A DNA stretch of 64,000 bases from Bin5 sp965218625 (GTDB lineage Bacteria; Chloroflexota; Anaerolineae; Caldilineales; Caldilineaceae): contig CBDCLG010000004.1 in assembly GCA_965218625.1 (NCBI GenBank), positions 1 to 64,000 on the forward strand. The letters run 5' to 3'. The notes below the pieces were generated by a model. That model did no database searches, had not been told where the DNA came from, and saw only the letters and a list, made by a program, of their open reading frames with translations. Both the position numbers and the translations under genes were made by a program. This document shows positions 17,571 through 27,400 of the stretch, piece after piece. How positions within the stretch are numbered: position 1 is the first letter of the stretch; every line of letters starts with the position of its first letter.

Positions 17571-19244
17571 ATGCCAAGCATGACAGGCGCCCGCTTTGTC
17601 GCCGAAACAGTTCATGGTTACGGAATCTCCCATGTATTCTTCATGCCTTATATCGGCCCGCGCGCCCTCATGGAGATGGAAAGGCTCGGGATCAAACGAG
17701 TGCAGACCCACGGCGAAAAAGCAGCCGCCTACATGGCCGACGCCTACGCCCGGACCAGCCGCGGCCCCGCTTTCTGCATGGCGCAAGCCGTCGGCGCAGT
17801 CAACCTGGCCGCCGGCCTGCAGGACGCCTTCCTGGCCTGCTCACCGGTCGTTGCCGTCACCGGCCGCGAGTTTCTCAGCAATCAGAAACGCCACGCCTAT
17901 CAGGAAGTCGATCACATCAATCCCTTCTCGGCTGTGTCCAAGTACAGCGCCTACGTTTCCACGCCCGAGCACCTCCCCGTCTATCTCCGCCAGGCCTTTC
18001 GCGTGGCAACGACCGGTACCCCCGGACCAGCCCACATCGAGCTGGAAGGTATCGCCGGCCAGGCGGTGATGGAGGAAGAAGCTGATCTTGAGGTTATCGT
18101 CGAAGAGGCCTTTACTAGGCTCCCACCCTTCCGTCCCGAAGCGGAACCTTCCCAAATCGAGGCTGCGCTTCAGCTGCTCACGGGTGCCCAACGACCCGTC
18201 ATCGTCGCTGGCGGCGGCGTGACGGCCTCCGACGCCCGCACAGAACTGATCGAGCTGGCACAAAAGCTTTCCATTCCCGTAGCCACCTCGCTGAACGCCA
18301 AAGCAATGTTCCCGAGCGACCACGAGCTGGCTGTGGGCGTGCCTGGGTCATACTCGCGCGCCTGCTCCAATCAAGTAGTGAATGAAGCCGACCTCGTCTT
18401 CTTCATCGGCAGCCATGCCGGTGGACAGGTGACCCACTTCTACCAGATCCCGCCCCAGAGCACGCCCATCATCCAGCTCGACATCAACCCGGAGGAGATA
18501 GGGCGCAACTATCCCGTTAAGGTGGGCCTGCAAGGGGATGTCAAGAGCAGCCTGCGGCGCATGATCGACAGCGCATTCCCCGCCCCCGCGCGTACAGCTT
18601 GGATCGCCCGGATCCAGGAACTCGTCCAGGATTGGAAAGCAGACGTCGCCCAGCACGTCGACTCAGAAATCCTCCCCATGCGCCCCGAACGCCTCTGCCG
18701 CGATCTCGCGGACTACCTGCCGTCCGACTCGATTCTGGTCTCCGATACCGGCCACGCCGGCATCTGGACCGGCACAATGTTGGATCTGAAGCATCCCGGA
18801 CAAAGTTACATCCGCTGCGCAGGTTCGCTCGGGTGGGGGTTGCCCGCAGCCATCGGCGCCAAGTGCGCGCAGCCGGATCGCCCTGTTCTCTGCTTCACCG
18901 GCGATGGCGGAATCTGGTACCACCTCGCCGAAATTGAAACAGCCGCCCGCTGCGGTATAAACGCGGTCATACTCGTCAATAACAACCACTCGCTCAACCA
19001 GGAACAGGGCGGTGTCGAGGATACCTACGGAGGGCGCACCGCCGGCTCCGACGAGCTCTGGCTGTTCGAAGACGCAGATTTCGCCAGGATCGCCGAATCA
19101 ATGGGCGCGCTTGGACTGACGGTCAACAAGCACAGCGAACTCGCCGGCGCCCTGGACCAGGCATTCAATGCCGGCCGACCAGCCGTAGTCGACGTCAAGA
19201 CCAACGTCGAAGGCATCGCGCCAAGGGCCTGGACGCCCTCCTGA
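17571..19244 (+). CDS. Thiamine diphosphate-dependent enzyme, acetolactate synthase-like
   Basis: The 557-residue enzyme has three ThDP-fold domains. E49 in T-H-G-E-K-A-A-A is the cofactor-activating Glu. A central Rossmann-like domain follows (V-I-V-A-G-G-G-V near 205), and the C-terminal cofactor motif G-D-G-G (about 444) runs to V-N-N-N-H (about 471). This supports a decarboxylase or carboligase of the acetolactate synthase/benzoylformate decarboxylase group. It lacks a neighbouring regulatory subunit, so it is probably not the biosynthetic IlvB. The ATG at 17571 is chosen for the AGGAG 8 bases upstream; the longer frame extends back into the MITE. Confidence 0.85.
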   Translation: MPSMTGARFVAETVHGYGISHVFFMPYIGPRALMEMERLGIKRVQTHGEKAAAYMADAYARTSRGPAFCMAQAVGAVNLAAGLQDAFLACSPVVAVTGREFLSNQKRHAYQEVDHINPFSAVSKYSAYVSTPEHLPVYLRQAFRVATTGTPGPAHIELEGIAGQAVMEEEADLEVIVEEAFTRLPPFRPEAEPSQIEAALQLLTGAQRPVIVAGGGVTASDARTELIELAQKLSIPVATSLNAKAMFPSDHELAVGVPGSYSRACSNQVVNEADLVFFIGSHAGGQVTHFYQIPPQSTPIIQLDINPEEIGRNYPVKVGLQGDVKSSLRRMIDSAFPAPARTAWIARIQELVQDWKADVAQHVDSEILPMRPERLCRDLADYLPSDSILVSDTGHAGIWTGTMLDLKHPGQSYIRCAGSLGWGLPAAIGAKCAQPDRPVLCFTGDGGIWYHLAEIETAARCGINAVILVNNNHSLNQEQGGVEDTYGGRTAGSDELWLFEDADFARIAESMGALGLTVNKHSELAGALDQAFNAGRPAVVDVKTNVEGIAPRAWTPS

Positions 19245-19351
19245 ACTGCCGCGGCTGTCCTTGCTCGAAACAACCTCTAAGCGAGGGTCCTCTGCCACTT
19301 TCAGCAGGCGGAAGCCCCGCTCATTCTGCCCCGATTGCCTCCTGTATTTGA

Positions 19352-19545
19352 CAGGGCGCTTGCATCTAATTGGGCCAAGACCCGCGACACTACCTGATTC
19401 GAGCCCAACTCCGAAAAAACAGCCGAAAACAGCCCTTTTGGCGATCGGTTTTTCAGCCGAAAACGATTGACAATTGGTAGGGGCGCCCCTTGTGGGCGCC
19501 CTTCGTGGGATATTTTGGCGTCCGGATTTAGATGCGATTGCCCTG
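19352..19545 (+). mobile_element. MITE-like interspersed element, copy 3
   Basis: This full-length 194-bp copy has left end CAGGGCGCTTGCATCTAATT and right end TTTAGATGCGATTGCCCTG. The internal hairpin has GGGCGCCC on both arms. Flanking near-repeats are TGTATTTGA (19343-19351) and TGTAAGTGA (19547-19555). Together with short flanks it fills the 486-bp gap between the ThDP enzyme and the next small gene. Confidence 0.8.
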
Positions 19546-19563
19546 CTGTAAGTGACCGTAGGT

Positions 19564-19593
19564 TTGCTCCGGCCTCTGGCTTTCTGCTAGAAT
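19564..19593 (+). promoter_or_regulatory. Putative promoter upstream of the 96-residue gene
   Basis: TTGCTC (19564-19569) and TAGAAT (19588-19593) are separated by 18 bases, beginning 18 bases after the right end of MITE copy 3. Consensus match by eye only. Confidence 0.4.
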
Positions 19594-19730
19594 GAACCTG
19601 CTTGCAGTTGACCCCTGCCCTGCCGCGCGCATGGTTATGCGGCACAGCAACGTGTGACAAACGCGTATTCCCGGGTTTGGGGACGCAGGCCAATAGAACT
19701 GCTTCGCGTCGAAATGGCGAAAGGCTTTCC

Positions 19731-20021
19731 ATGAAAGCGATGCTCTACCTGGACCAGATGATTGAGCCGGTTGCAGTGCTCGATGAAGTAAAGGTCGTCG
19801 AATTCGGCAGCGACAACCACCCGGCAGGCGAACGCGTTCGCATCTATTACCAGACGGGAAACCTGAACGCGTCAAAAATGATGGTCGAGCTCCACAGAGA
19901 CCGCAAAATGACAGTCAAACTGGAGGACGGCCGCTCCGCCCCCGCCCTGATTACCCATGCCAGCCTGGATGCAGAGGGCCAATTTGTTGGCGTACTGAGA
20001 GTGCTGGGCCAGCTTGCCTGA
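19731..20021 (+). CDS. Conserved small protein, unknown function
   Basis: The 96-residue soluble protein appears to be all-beta, with alternating hydrophobic strands (V-A-V-L-D-E-V-K-V-V-E-F, V-R-I-Y-Y-Q-T-G, M-T-V-K-L-E-D-G). No catalytic motif is seen. The ATG at 19731 has an AAGG about 6 bases upstream and a candidate promoter further up. It precedes the helicase gene by 115 bp. I do not recognise the family. Confidence 0.5.
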   Translation: MKAMLYLDQMIEPVAVLDEVKVVEFGSDNHPAGERVRIYYQTGNLNASKMMVELHRDRKMTVKLEDGRSAPALITHASLDAEGQFVGVLRVLGQLA

Positions 20022-20136
20022 CAACAGCGCGCTCTTCCTCTCCGATTCAGCGAACCCTTAGCCTCGAACGCCGCCCGGGAGATTAGCTCTCACCGTCCCG
20101 GACAGTTCTTCTATCCAGCCAACTGACCACAAGTCC

Positions 20137-22506
20137 ATGGCCGCCGAATTGAAGCTCCGCCCGGCGCAGCAGGAGATACTCCGGTACCAGTCTGGGCGGC
20201 TTGGCGTGAGCGCAGTGCCCGGAAGCGGCAAAACTCTTACGCTGAGCCTGCTGGCCGCCCAACTGGTTCAGAGACTGGCAGGCTCCGGGCCCATCGAAAG
20301 CCGTGAGGTGCTGGTTGTCACCTTCACAAACGCAGCAGTAGAAAACTTTCGCGCCCGCATCAACAGTTTAATCCAGAGCATGCGCCTCCTCCCGGGCGGC
20401 TTCCGCGTGCGTACGCTCCACAGTTTAGCCCACGACATCGTGCGCGAGCGGCCGGGACTTGTCGGCCTTTCCGAGAGCTTCGACATTGTCGACGATCGCA
20501 CCAGCCAGGACATGAAACGGCAGGCGGTCAATAGATACTTGCAGGCCCATCCTGACCTGCTGAGCGGGATGATCAAGCCCGAGCACTTGAGCAATCGAAC
20601 TGTAATGGAGCGGCAACTCCGCCAAGCCGCTGAAGACATCGCCGAAGCAGTAATTCGCCGGGCGAAGGATCTGCGTACCGACGCCGCCGCGCTGGAAAAC
20701 GCCCTGAACCGGCAATCAGGTACCTGGCCGCTGCTCTCACTCGGCTTACAGGTCTACAAGGACTACCAACGCGGGCTGGCCGTCCGCGGCGGAGTCGATT
20801 TCAACGATCTGATACTGCTGGCGTTGCAGGCGCTTGAAGCCGACGACAACTTCCTCGCCCGCTTACAGCAGAGATGGCCTTACGTTCTCGAGGACGAGGC
20901 CCAGGACAGCAGTCCCCTTCAGGAACAGATGCTCAATATGCTGACCGCCGCACATGGCAACTGGGTCCGTGTCGGCGATCCCAATCAATCGATAAACGCC
21001 TCCTTCACCAGCGCTGACCCCAAACACCTGCGCCAATTTGTGGCCAAAAAGAACGTGAAAGAACTGCCCCTTCCCAACTCCGGGCGAAGCGCACTGCCAA
21101 TTATCGATCTGGCAAACCAGTTGATCGATTGGGCCCGGCTGGAGCATCCGTTCCTCTCGCCCGACGAGGCGCTGTCGCCCCCTCATATTCGGCCCACAGG
21201 CAAGGACGACCCCCAGGCGAATCCGCCTCCCGGCGAACCAGTCGTCTATTTCTACAACCGCGCACTCACACCCGACGAAGAAGTGCGAGACATCCGGAGG
21301 AGCCTGCACCGCTGGCTGCCTGACAATTCCGATAAGACCGTCGCCGTGCTCGTTCCCTACCACTTTCGCGGTGAAGACTTTCGAAAAACCTTTGACCAGG
21401 CATCAATTCCCTACAACGACGCTCTTTTGCGTACGAGCAGCACAACGCGTAACGCCATCGATGCCCTGACAACGCTGTTGCGCTTCGTCGGTCAACCTCA
21501 CAATCCGAAGCACCTGCAGGATGTCTGGGCGAACGTCTGGTGGCCCAGGCGCGGCCAAATGGTTGTCGATTCCCATCCCGGTATTGCGGCCTTTCTGTCT
21601 CCTCCCGTAGCTGCCGGCAGCGCGGATGCTGGCAACGCTGTTCAGCACGCCGAAACCGCCGCAGATGAGGCGTCGCAAAAGGGGTCCGACGGGCCGAAGC
21701 CGGTGCAAACATTTGGCAGAGCGCTGGGCCGGCTGCGCCAGCCGGAGCGGTTCCTGTTTCCTGCGGCAGGCGACGACTGGGTAGGCGGAATCGGCTGGAT
21801 CGACGACTATCAGGGCTTTCGAACCGTCGTTGAACTGTTTCGTACCGAGCTGCGGCGATGGAGCGAGGCCTCAGAGCTTCCAGTTGATGAACTGGTTCTG
21901 ACACTCGGACAGGACCTCTTCGTGGAACAAGCGGAACTGGCACTGGCGCACGGCGTAGCCGTCCACTTGGCAAGGCTGGTTCGCGACAGGCCCGACCTCC
22001 GCCTGCAAGAAATCTGGCAGACTTTGAGCGACATCGGGCAAAATAGCAGGCGCTTCCTCAACTTCGTGGAGGGCGCCTACGGCTTTAACCCGCCCGCCGG
22101 CGAGGTGACAATCGCCACTATGCATGCGGCCAAGGGCCTGGAATGGGACCGTGTCTATCTGACGTCGCTAAGCGAATATGACTTTCCCGGCGGAGGCGAC
22201 GACGACAATTACCGCGGTGAGCGCTGGTTTGTGCGCGACAGCCTCAATCTGACCGCCGAGGCGCTCGCCCAGACCGAGCAGCTGCACATGGGCACGCTCG
22301 ACGAGTTCCCCGATGGTCAAGCAACGCGCGCAGCCCGCCGCGAGGTGGCCGCAGAGCGACTTCGCCTTCTCTACGTGGGGATCACCCGTGCCCGCCGGGA
22401 GCTTATCCTGACCTACAATACCGGCCGACATCACGAGAGGCGGGCCAATCGCCCCGCGCTGGCCTTCAAGGCCCTACAATCGAAGTGGGAAGAAGGGGTG
22501 CAGTAG
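20137..22506 (+). CDS. UvrD/Rep-type superfamily 1 DNA helicase
   Basis: The 789-residue SF1A helicase has motif I A-V-P-G-S-G-K-T (26-33), motif Ia V-V-T-F-T-N-A-A, motif II D-E-A-Q-D-S-S (about 252), motif III G-D-P-N-Q-S-I, motif V T-I-A-T-M-H-A-A-K-G-L-E-W-D, and motif VI Y-V-G-I-T-R-A-R (746-753). It should translocate 3' to 5' on single-stranded DNA in repair or, by context, defence. It lacks the longer C-terminal region of PcrA/UvrD. The gene ends 23 bp before a lower-GC AAA ATPase gene on the same strand; whether they form one functional unit is open. Confidence 0.9.
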   Translation: MAAELKLRPAQQEILRYQSGRLGVSAVPGSGKTLTLSLLAAQLVQRLAGSGPIESREVLVVTFTNAAVENFRARINSLIQSMRLLPGGFRVRTLHSLAHDIVRERPGLVGLSESFDIVDDRTSQDMKRQAVNRYLQAHPDLLSGMIKPEHLSNRTVMERQLRQAAEDIAEAVIRRAKDLRTDAAALENALNRQSGTWPLLSLGLQVYKDYQRGLAVRGGVDFNDLILLALQALEADDNFLARLQQRWPYVLEDEAQDSSPLQEQMLNMLTAAHGNWVRVGDPNQSINASFTSADPKHLRQFVAKKNVKELPLPNSGRSALPIIDLANQLIDWARLEHPFLSPDEALSPPHIRPTGKDDPQANPPPGEPVVYFYNRALTPDEEVRDIRRSLHRWLPDNSDKTVAVLVPYHFRGEDFRKTFDQASIPYNDALLRTSSTTRNAIDALTTLLRFVGQPHNPKHLQDVWANVWWPRRGQMVVDSHPGIAAFLSPPVAAGSADAGNAVQHAETAADEASQKGSDGPKPVQTFGRALGRLRQPERFLFPAAGDDWVGGIGWIDDYQGFRTVVELFRTELRRWSEASELPVDELVLTLGQDLFVEQAELALAHGVAVHLARLVRDRPDLRLQEIWQTLSDIGQNSRRFLNFVEGAYGFNPPAGEVTIATMHAAKGLEWDRVYLTSLSEYDFPGGGDDDNYRGERWFVRDSLNLTAEALAQTEQLHMGTLDEFPDGQATRAARREVAAERLRLLYVGITRARRELILTYNTGRHHERRANRPALAFKALQSKWEEGVQ

Positions 22507-22529
22507 AGAAGAGTTAAAGGAGTTCAAAA

Positions 22530-23693
22530 ATGCAAAAATTTACTAAGCTTAAAGTGTCTGGATACAAGAGTTTTCTTGATATTGACGTGCCGCTTCGCCC
22601 GCTGGCGGTCATGATTGGGCCAAATGGTTGTGGGAAGACTTCTCTTTTGGAGCTGCTCTGGCTCTTCAATCAGGCAATGCAAGAAGACCTGGCCAAGGCC
22701 ATTGAACAGCAGGGAGGCATGAATTCGATGGCTTCGCGCCTGCAGGGGGCGCCGGGTCAAATGGAGTTTGAGTGGTCCTACCATTCCGAGGATTTCAGAG
22801 GCGAGGAGGAGATGATCTATCGTGTCCATCTCAACGCCAACCTGCGGGAACATCCGATTCGCCTTGAGCAACTGGAGAGAAGATTTAAGCCAGAGGCCCC
22901 TACTCCATATCGCTACATTGATGCTCGGAATGAGAGAGTGAGATATGCGGAACCTGGCGAAACAGGTTTTGTCGCTCCAACTTGGAGTTACCACAACAGT
23001 GAATTAGCGTTGGCGCAGATTCCAAGAATGTATATAGAACCGGAGAGACTGCGTAGTGCCCTGGCGCAAGCGCGGTTCTACAGCTTCCTGGATGTGCAGC
23101 CGCGTTCGGTCGTTCGCTTACCCCAATCCCTTACGCCGACGATTCGACCGGGTCCAAACGGCGAGAATCTCTTCTCGGCCCTCTATAACCTTAGAGCTTC
23201 GTACGAAGGGCCGTATCGTTCACTCGAGGATGTTCTCAGGATTGGGTTTCCAGGATTCCGTCGTCTTGAGTTTCCAGTTGTTGGGTCAGGCCAGGTAACT
23301 CTTGGCTGGTACCAAGAGGGAGTTGAGGGTCCACTTTATCCCGACGAACTCTCGGAGGGAACACTGCGCTTCTTATGGCTGACGACCGTTCTTCTTTCGC
23401 CTGCTCCCGCTCCGATAACCTGCATTGACGAGCCTGAGGTCAGCCTTCACCCCGAGTTGCTCAAATTGTTGGCAGGTTTGCTTCAGGACGCCTCAGTTAG
23501 AGGACAGTACATTGTAGCTACACATTCGCCTGAACTGATTCGTTGGCTGGATCCGGAGGAAATCCTTGTACTGGACAAGGAAGAGGGACGCACAAGTTTT
23601 GCTTGGGCAGACACGCTCGATTTGAAAGAGTGGCTACAGGAATACACGTTGGACCAACTCTGGCTGACGGAAACCTTGGGAGGGCGTCCGTGA
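22530..23693 (+). CDS. AAA/ABC-type ATPase of the OLD/RecF-like (AAA_21) group
   Basis: The 387-residue protein has Walker A G-P-N-G-C-G-K-T (30-37), an ABC-like signature E-L-S-E-G-T-L-R (about 273-280), Walker B I-T-C-I-D-E-P-E-V-S-L-H-P (about 296-308) and an H-loop A-T-H-S-P-E (about 331-336). This is the layout of OLD, AbiLi and PARIS-type ATPases that control a TOPRIM nuclease. The next gene overlaps it by GTGA and encodes a TOPRIM-like protein, so the pair is probably a defence module. Base composition is visibly lower in GC than the helicase gene upstream, which suggests acquisition by transfer. The start has AAGGAG about 7 bases upstream. Confidence 0.85.
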   Translation: MQKFTKLKVSGYKSFLDIDVPLRPLAVMIGPNGCGKTSLLELLWLFNQAMQEDLAKAIEQQGGMNSMASRLQGAPGQMEFEWSYHSEDFRGEEEMIYRVHLNANLREHPIRLEQLERRFKPEAPTPYRYIDARNERVRYAEPGETGFVAPTWSYHNSELALAQIPRMYIEPERLRSALAQARFYSFLDVQPRSVVRLPQSLTPTIRPGPNGENLFSALYNLRASYEGPYRSLEDVLRIGFPGFRRLEFPVVGSGQVTLGWYQEGVEGPLYPDELSEGTLRFLWLTTVLLSPAPAPITCIDEPEVSLHPELLKLLAGLLQDASVRGQYIVATHSPELIRWLDPEEILVLDKEEGRTSFAWADTLDLKEWLQEYTLDQLWLTETLGGRP

Positions 23694-24283
23694 CAGTAGT
23701 ATTGCTGGTGGAAGGAGCGACCGAAACTGCTCTAAAGAGGCACCTGAAACGTTTCCTCGACGAAAGAGCAGAAAAGGAGAAGATGCCAAAGCTGGCCCTG
23801 AGAACGAAGTCTTTTGGCGGGCACCCGACAGAGAGAAAACTTCGCAAGCGCCTTGAATTGGAATTACGGAATAAGAAAGTTCGGGCCGTGGTCGGACTGC
23901 TGGATGTCTACCCAAAATTCTCATCGGCGATAGAGGCCAAGACTTTTCTGCGTGATGCCGTGGGAGACGACCAGCGATTCTATGCTCATGCCGCCAAATA
24001 TGATGTTGAAGCCTGGCTCATACCATATTGGGAAGTCATTTGTCGTTGAATCAGCTTGAATAGGGCTCGTCCAGGGAGCAATCCTGAAGCAGTTAACAGC
24101 ATAAGACCTCCTTCAAAGCAGCTGGAGGAACTTTACCGAAGTGCCAGGAGAAGGTATACGAAACCGATAGAAATGAGCGCAATTCTGGAGGGTCAGGACC
24201 TTGGCGTGGCCGCCGGGGAATGTAAGGAGTTCAAATCACTTCTCAATACGCTACTAAGACTTGGAGGACTTACTCAGATTTAG
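23690..24283 (+). pseudogene. TOPRIM-like DUF4276-type partner of the ATPase, interrupted by an in-frame TGA
   Basis: A GTG at 23690 overlaps the ATPase stop (GTGA). The frame encodes L-L-V-E-G-A-T-E-T, the Glu-containing first TOPRIM motif, and later V-V-G-L-L-D-V-Y, then reaches W-E-V-I-C-R and a TGA at 24047-24049 (119 codons). The same frame continues without further stops for 77 codons to a TAG at 24281-24283, encoding N-R-A-R-P-G-S-N-P-E-A-V-N, P-P-S-K-Q-L-E-E-L-Y and I-L-E-G-Q-D-L. From memory these resemble the C-terminal region of DUF4276-type proteins. One nonsense change has therefore probably truncated the gene. The TOPRIM core would survive in the short product; readthrough or a sequencing error are alternatives. 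Confidence 0.65.
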
Positions 24284-24406
24284 CGACCTCGGCCTGTCCT
24301 TGTATACGCGAATGAGCGGACTGTGTCTGCCTGTCCATTGGGATGTCGCCGACAAATTCACTCAACTGGGTTGTCCTCAAACTGTTGATGAAATCTAAGG
24401 AAAAGG

Positions 24407-27400
24407 ATGCAACGCTCGAAGATCCAGAACTACTGCGAATCCGCAATTGAGGCCTGCTGGCTGGCGGCCCTGATCGTCACGCCGCTTTTCTTCAACGTCT
24501 ATTCCAGCCGGGTCTTCGAGCCGGACAAAATCAGCCTCCTTCGTTCCATCGCGCTCGTCATGCTCCTGGCCTACCTCGTAAAGCTTCTCGACGGCGGACG
24601 GCTCTGGCTGCCGGCACGGCAAGACGCCGCGGCCAGCCGCGGCCAGCGAGTCGAACGAAGCGGCGCACAGCTCGTCTTCGGAAGGAGGCAGTTGGCCGGC
24701 TTGTGGAAACAGCCGCTGCTGTTGCCTTTCGCCCTTCTCATTGTCTCCTATGCAATCAGTACGATTCTCAGCATCTCCCCCTCCGTAAGTTGGTGGGGCT
24801 CGTATCACCGCCTGCAGGGCGCCTACACCTTTGCCAGCTATCTCATGATCGCCCTTCTGACAGTGGCCCACTTACGCCACCCCTCTCAATTGCGGCGCCT
24901 GCAACACACCATCGTCCTCACCAGCCTGCCCATCGCCATTTACGGTGTTACGCAGCACTTCGGCAGGGATCCCTTGCCATGGGGTGAAGATGTCGTAACA
25001 CGCGTCGCCGCCAATGCCGGCAATGCCATTTTCCTGGCCGCCTACCTCATCATGGCCTTCTTCCTCACGCTCGAAAGGACCGTCTCAAGCTTTGTCTACC
25101 TGCTTCAAAACGGATCGCAAGGAGCCGAAGAAACGGATGAAACAGAGAAAGGGCCGCTTCCCGGACCAGACCATACACTTGCAGGCATCCTGGCCGGCGG
25201 TTGCTACCTCTTCGTGCTTGTCGTCCAACTGATTGCCATCGTCTGGACGCAGAGCCGCGGCCCCGGGTTGGGCCTGGCCGTCGGACTCTACATCTTCGTG
25301 CTGCTGCTCCTGACCGGACTACGCCCCCGCAACTATCGCGCATGGACTGCAACCTGGGTGTGGCTTGGCGCAAGCGGCGCCCTCCTCCTTGTTCTCCTGA
25401 ATACGACGGGCATGGGCACCGGCTTCCGACAGGTTCCCATCTGGGGCCGACTGGCAACCGTTTTGGACAGCAGCACCGGCACCGGCCGCGTTCGCGTTCT
25501 CATCTGGGAGGGCGTGGCCGAACTGGTCGCTCCCCATGAACCTTTGACCTTCCCCGACGGAAAGGATGATGCTCTCAATCCCCTGCGTCCCCTGATCGGC
25601 TATGGGCCCGAAGCAATGTGGCTGGCCTATAACCGGTTCTACCAGCCGGAGCTCGCCCAGTGGGAGGCCCGCAACCGCACACCGGACCGGTCTCACAATG
25701 AGACATGGGACAGCCTGGCCATCACAGGCGGCCTGGGCTTCCTTGCCAACTCCCTACTCTTCCTCTCGATCTTCTTCTGGGCGCTCCGCTGGCTGGGGCT
25801 GATCCGTTCCCGGCGAGATGCCGCCCTCTTCTTCTCCCTCTCCATTGGAGGTGGACTCCTCGTCAGCATCTCCTTCCTGGCGCTTGGTGTCAGCGCCGGT
25901 TTCCTGGGAGTGAACTGGCCAACCGGCCTCGTTTTGGGACTGATCGCCTACGTCACACTGGCTGTTTTCATACAGCCGGAGTCGCAGACAGCCCCCGACG
26001 AGCGGCGCCGCCAGCTCCTCATCGTTGCCCTCTTTGCCGCCATCATCGCCCACTACGTGGAGATTCACTTCGGGATCGCCATTGCAGCCACACGCACCTA
26101 CTTCTGGATAATCGCCGCACTGCTGCTCGCGCTGGGGATGAGATGGCTCGTGCCCGGGTCGTTCGCAGGCGAGGAGTTGTCCGCTGCACCCGGATCGACC
26201 GTGAACCCACAGCGAGCCAGGGAAGAACGACGCCCGCCCCGTTCCAGATCGAGCCGTAGGCCGCGCCGGAGCAATGCTTCCGGACTCTTCTCTCTCGAAT
26301 CCATCCCGGCAAACGCGCTTCCTGACCTCCTCGTGCTGTGGACTGTAGTCTTACTCTATGTAAGAGACGTGCAAGGCTCTACCAATGCACTTTCGATCTT
26401 CTTTAGAAGCCTGACCATGATTGAGACGGGTCAGGGGCCGAGCGGCGGCTCACCCGTGTTCTGGCTGTTTCTCTTTACAATATTGATTGCTGCTGTCTTG
26501 GGTACCTCAACCGCCAATTTGCAGCGGCCGGCCCCCGGACCGTCCAGGCCGGTGGCGAACCCCTCTTCTGTTCCCAAGCGCAAAGGCGCCGCTACTGAGT
26601 CCGGAGGGATGTCAAAAGCAGCCCAAACATGGATGAAGCCGTTGGGCCTCTACCTCCTTGCCCTCTTGTTAGGCTGGCTACTGTACGGGCTGCTCTTCGC
26701 CCTTCGTCTGCTGCGAAACAGAACTTTTGACGACATCGGCCAACTTCTCGAACAAATCGCAGGGCACTACAGCTTCTTTACCTGGACCGTTCTGCTCTGG
26801 TGTCTTGGCGCAGGTCTGGTGATTGCCTGGCGCTCAAGTCCTGACCGGAGGCGGGCCTCCACGGGCCGGACCCTGGCCGCGGCAACCGGCGCACTCCTGG
26901 CTGCAATCGTCGCCTTTCTCATCGTGAGCAATGTCAACATCGCCCAGGTGCGAGCCGATGTCTATTACAAACAGGGACAAATCTACGATAATATTGGCAA
27001 TTGGGAAGTCAGCGCCGACCTCTATCGGCGTGCGCTGGCTGTGCGGCCAGCCGAGGATTACTACATGCTCTTTTACGGCCGCAGCCTGTTGGCAAAAGTG
27101 TCCGACGCCCCCGCGCAAGGCTCCCACTTTCAACCGGCCGATCTCTCTCTGCATGACGCCCTGGCCATCGAAGGCTCACAGTTGCAGCAGATGGGAAAGG
27201 AAGACCTGCTGCGATACGCCGAGGTCGTTCTGCAAAGAGCACAAGTGGTCAACCCGCTCAACACAGATCACGCTGCCAATCTTGCTCGCCTCTATCGCAA
27301 CTGGTCCGACCAGGTCGATGACCCGCAAACGCGCCTGAATCTCCTTGAAAGCAGCCTGCAGCACTATGAGGCCGCCTTGACCCTCAGCCCCAATGCCGCC

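Noticed and set aside
24056..24283. A separate 75-codon gene after the TOPRIM-like gene
   Set aside because: It is in the same frame as that gene, starts with TTG immediately after its premature stop, and encodes what looks like the rest of the same family domain.
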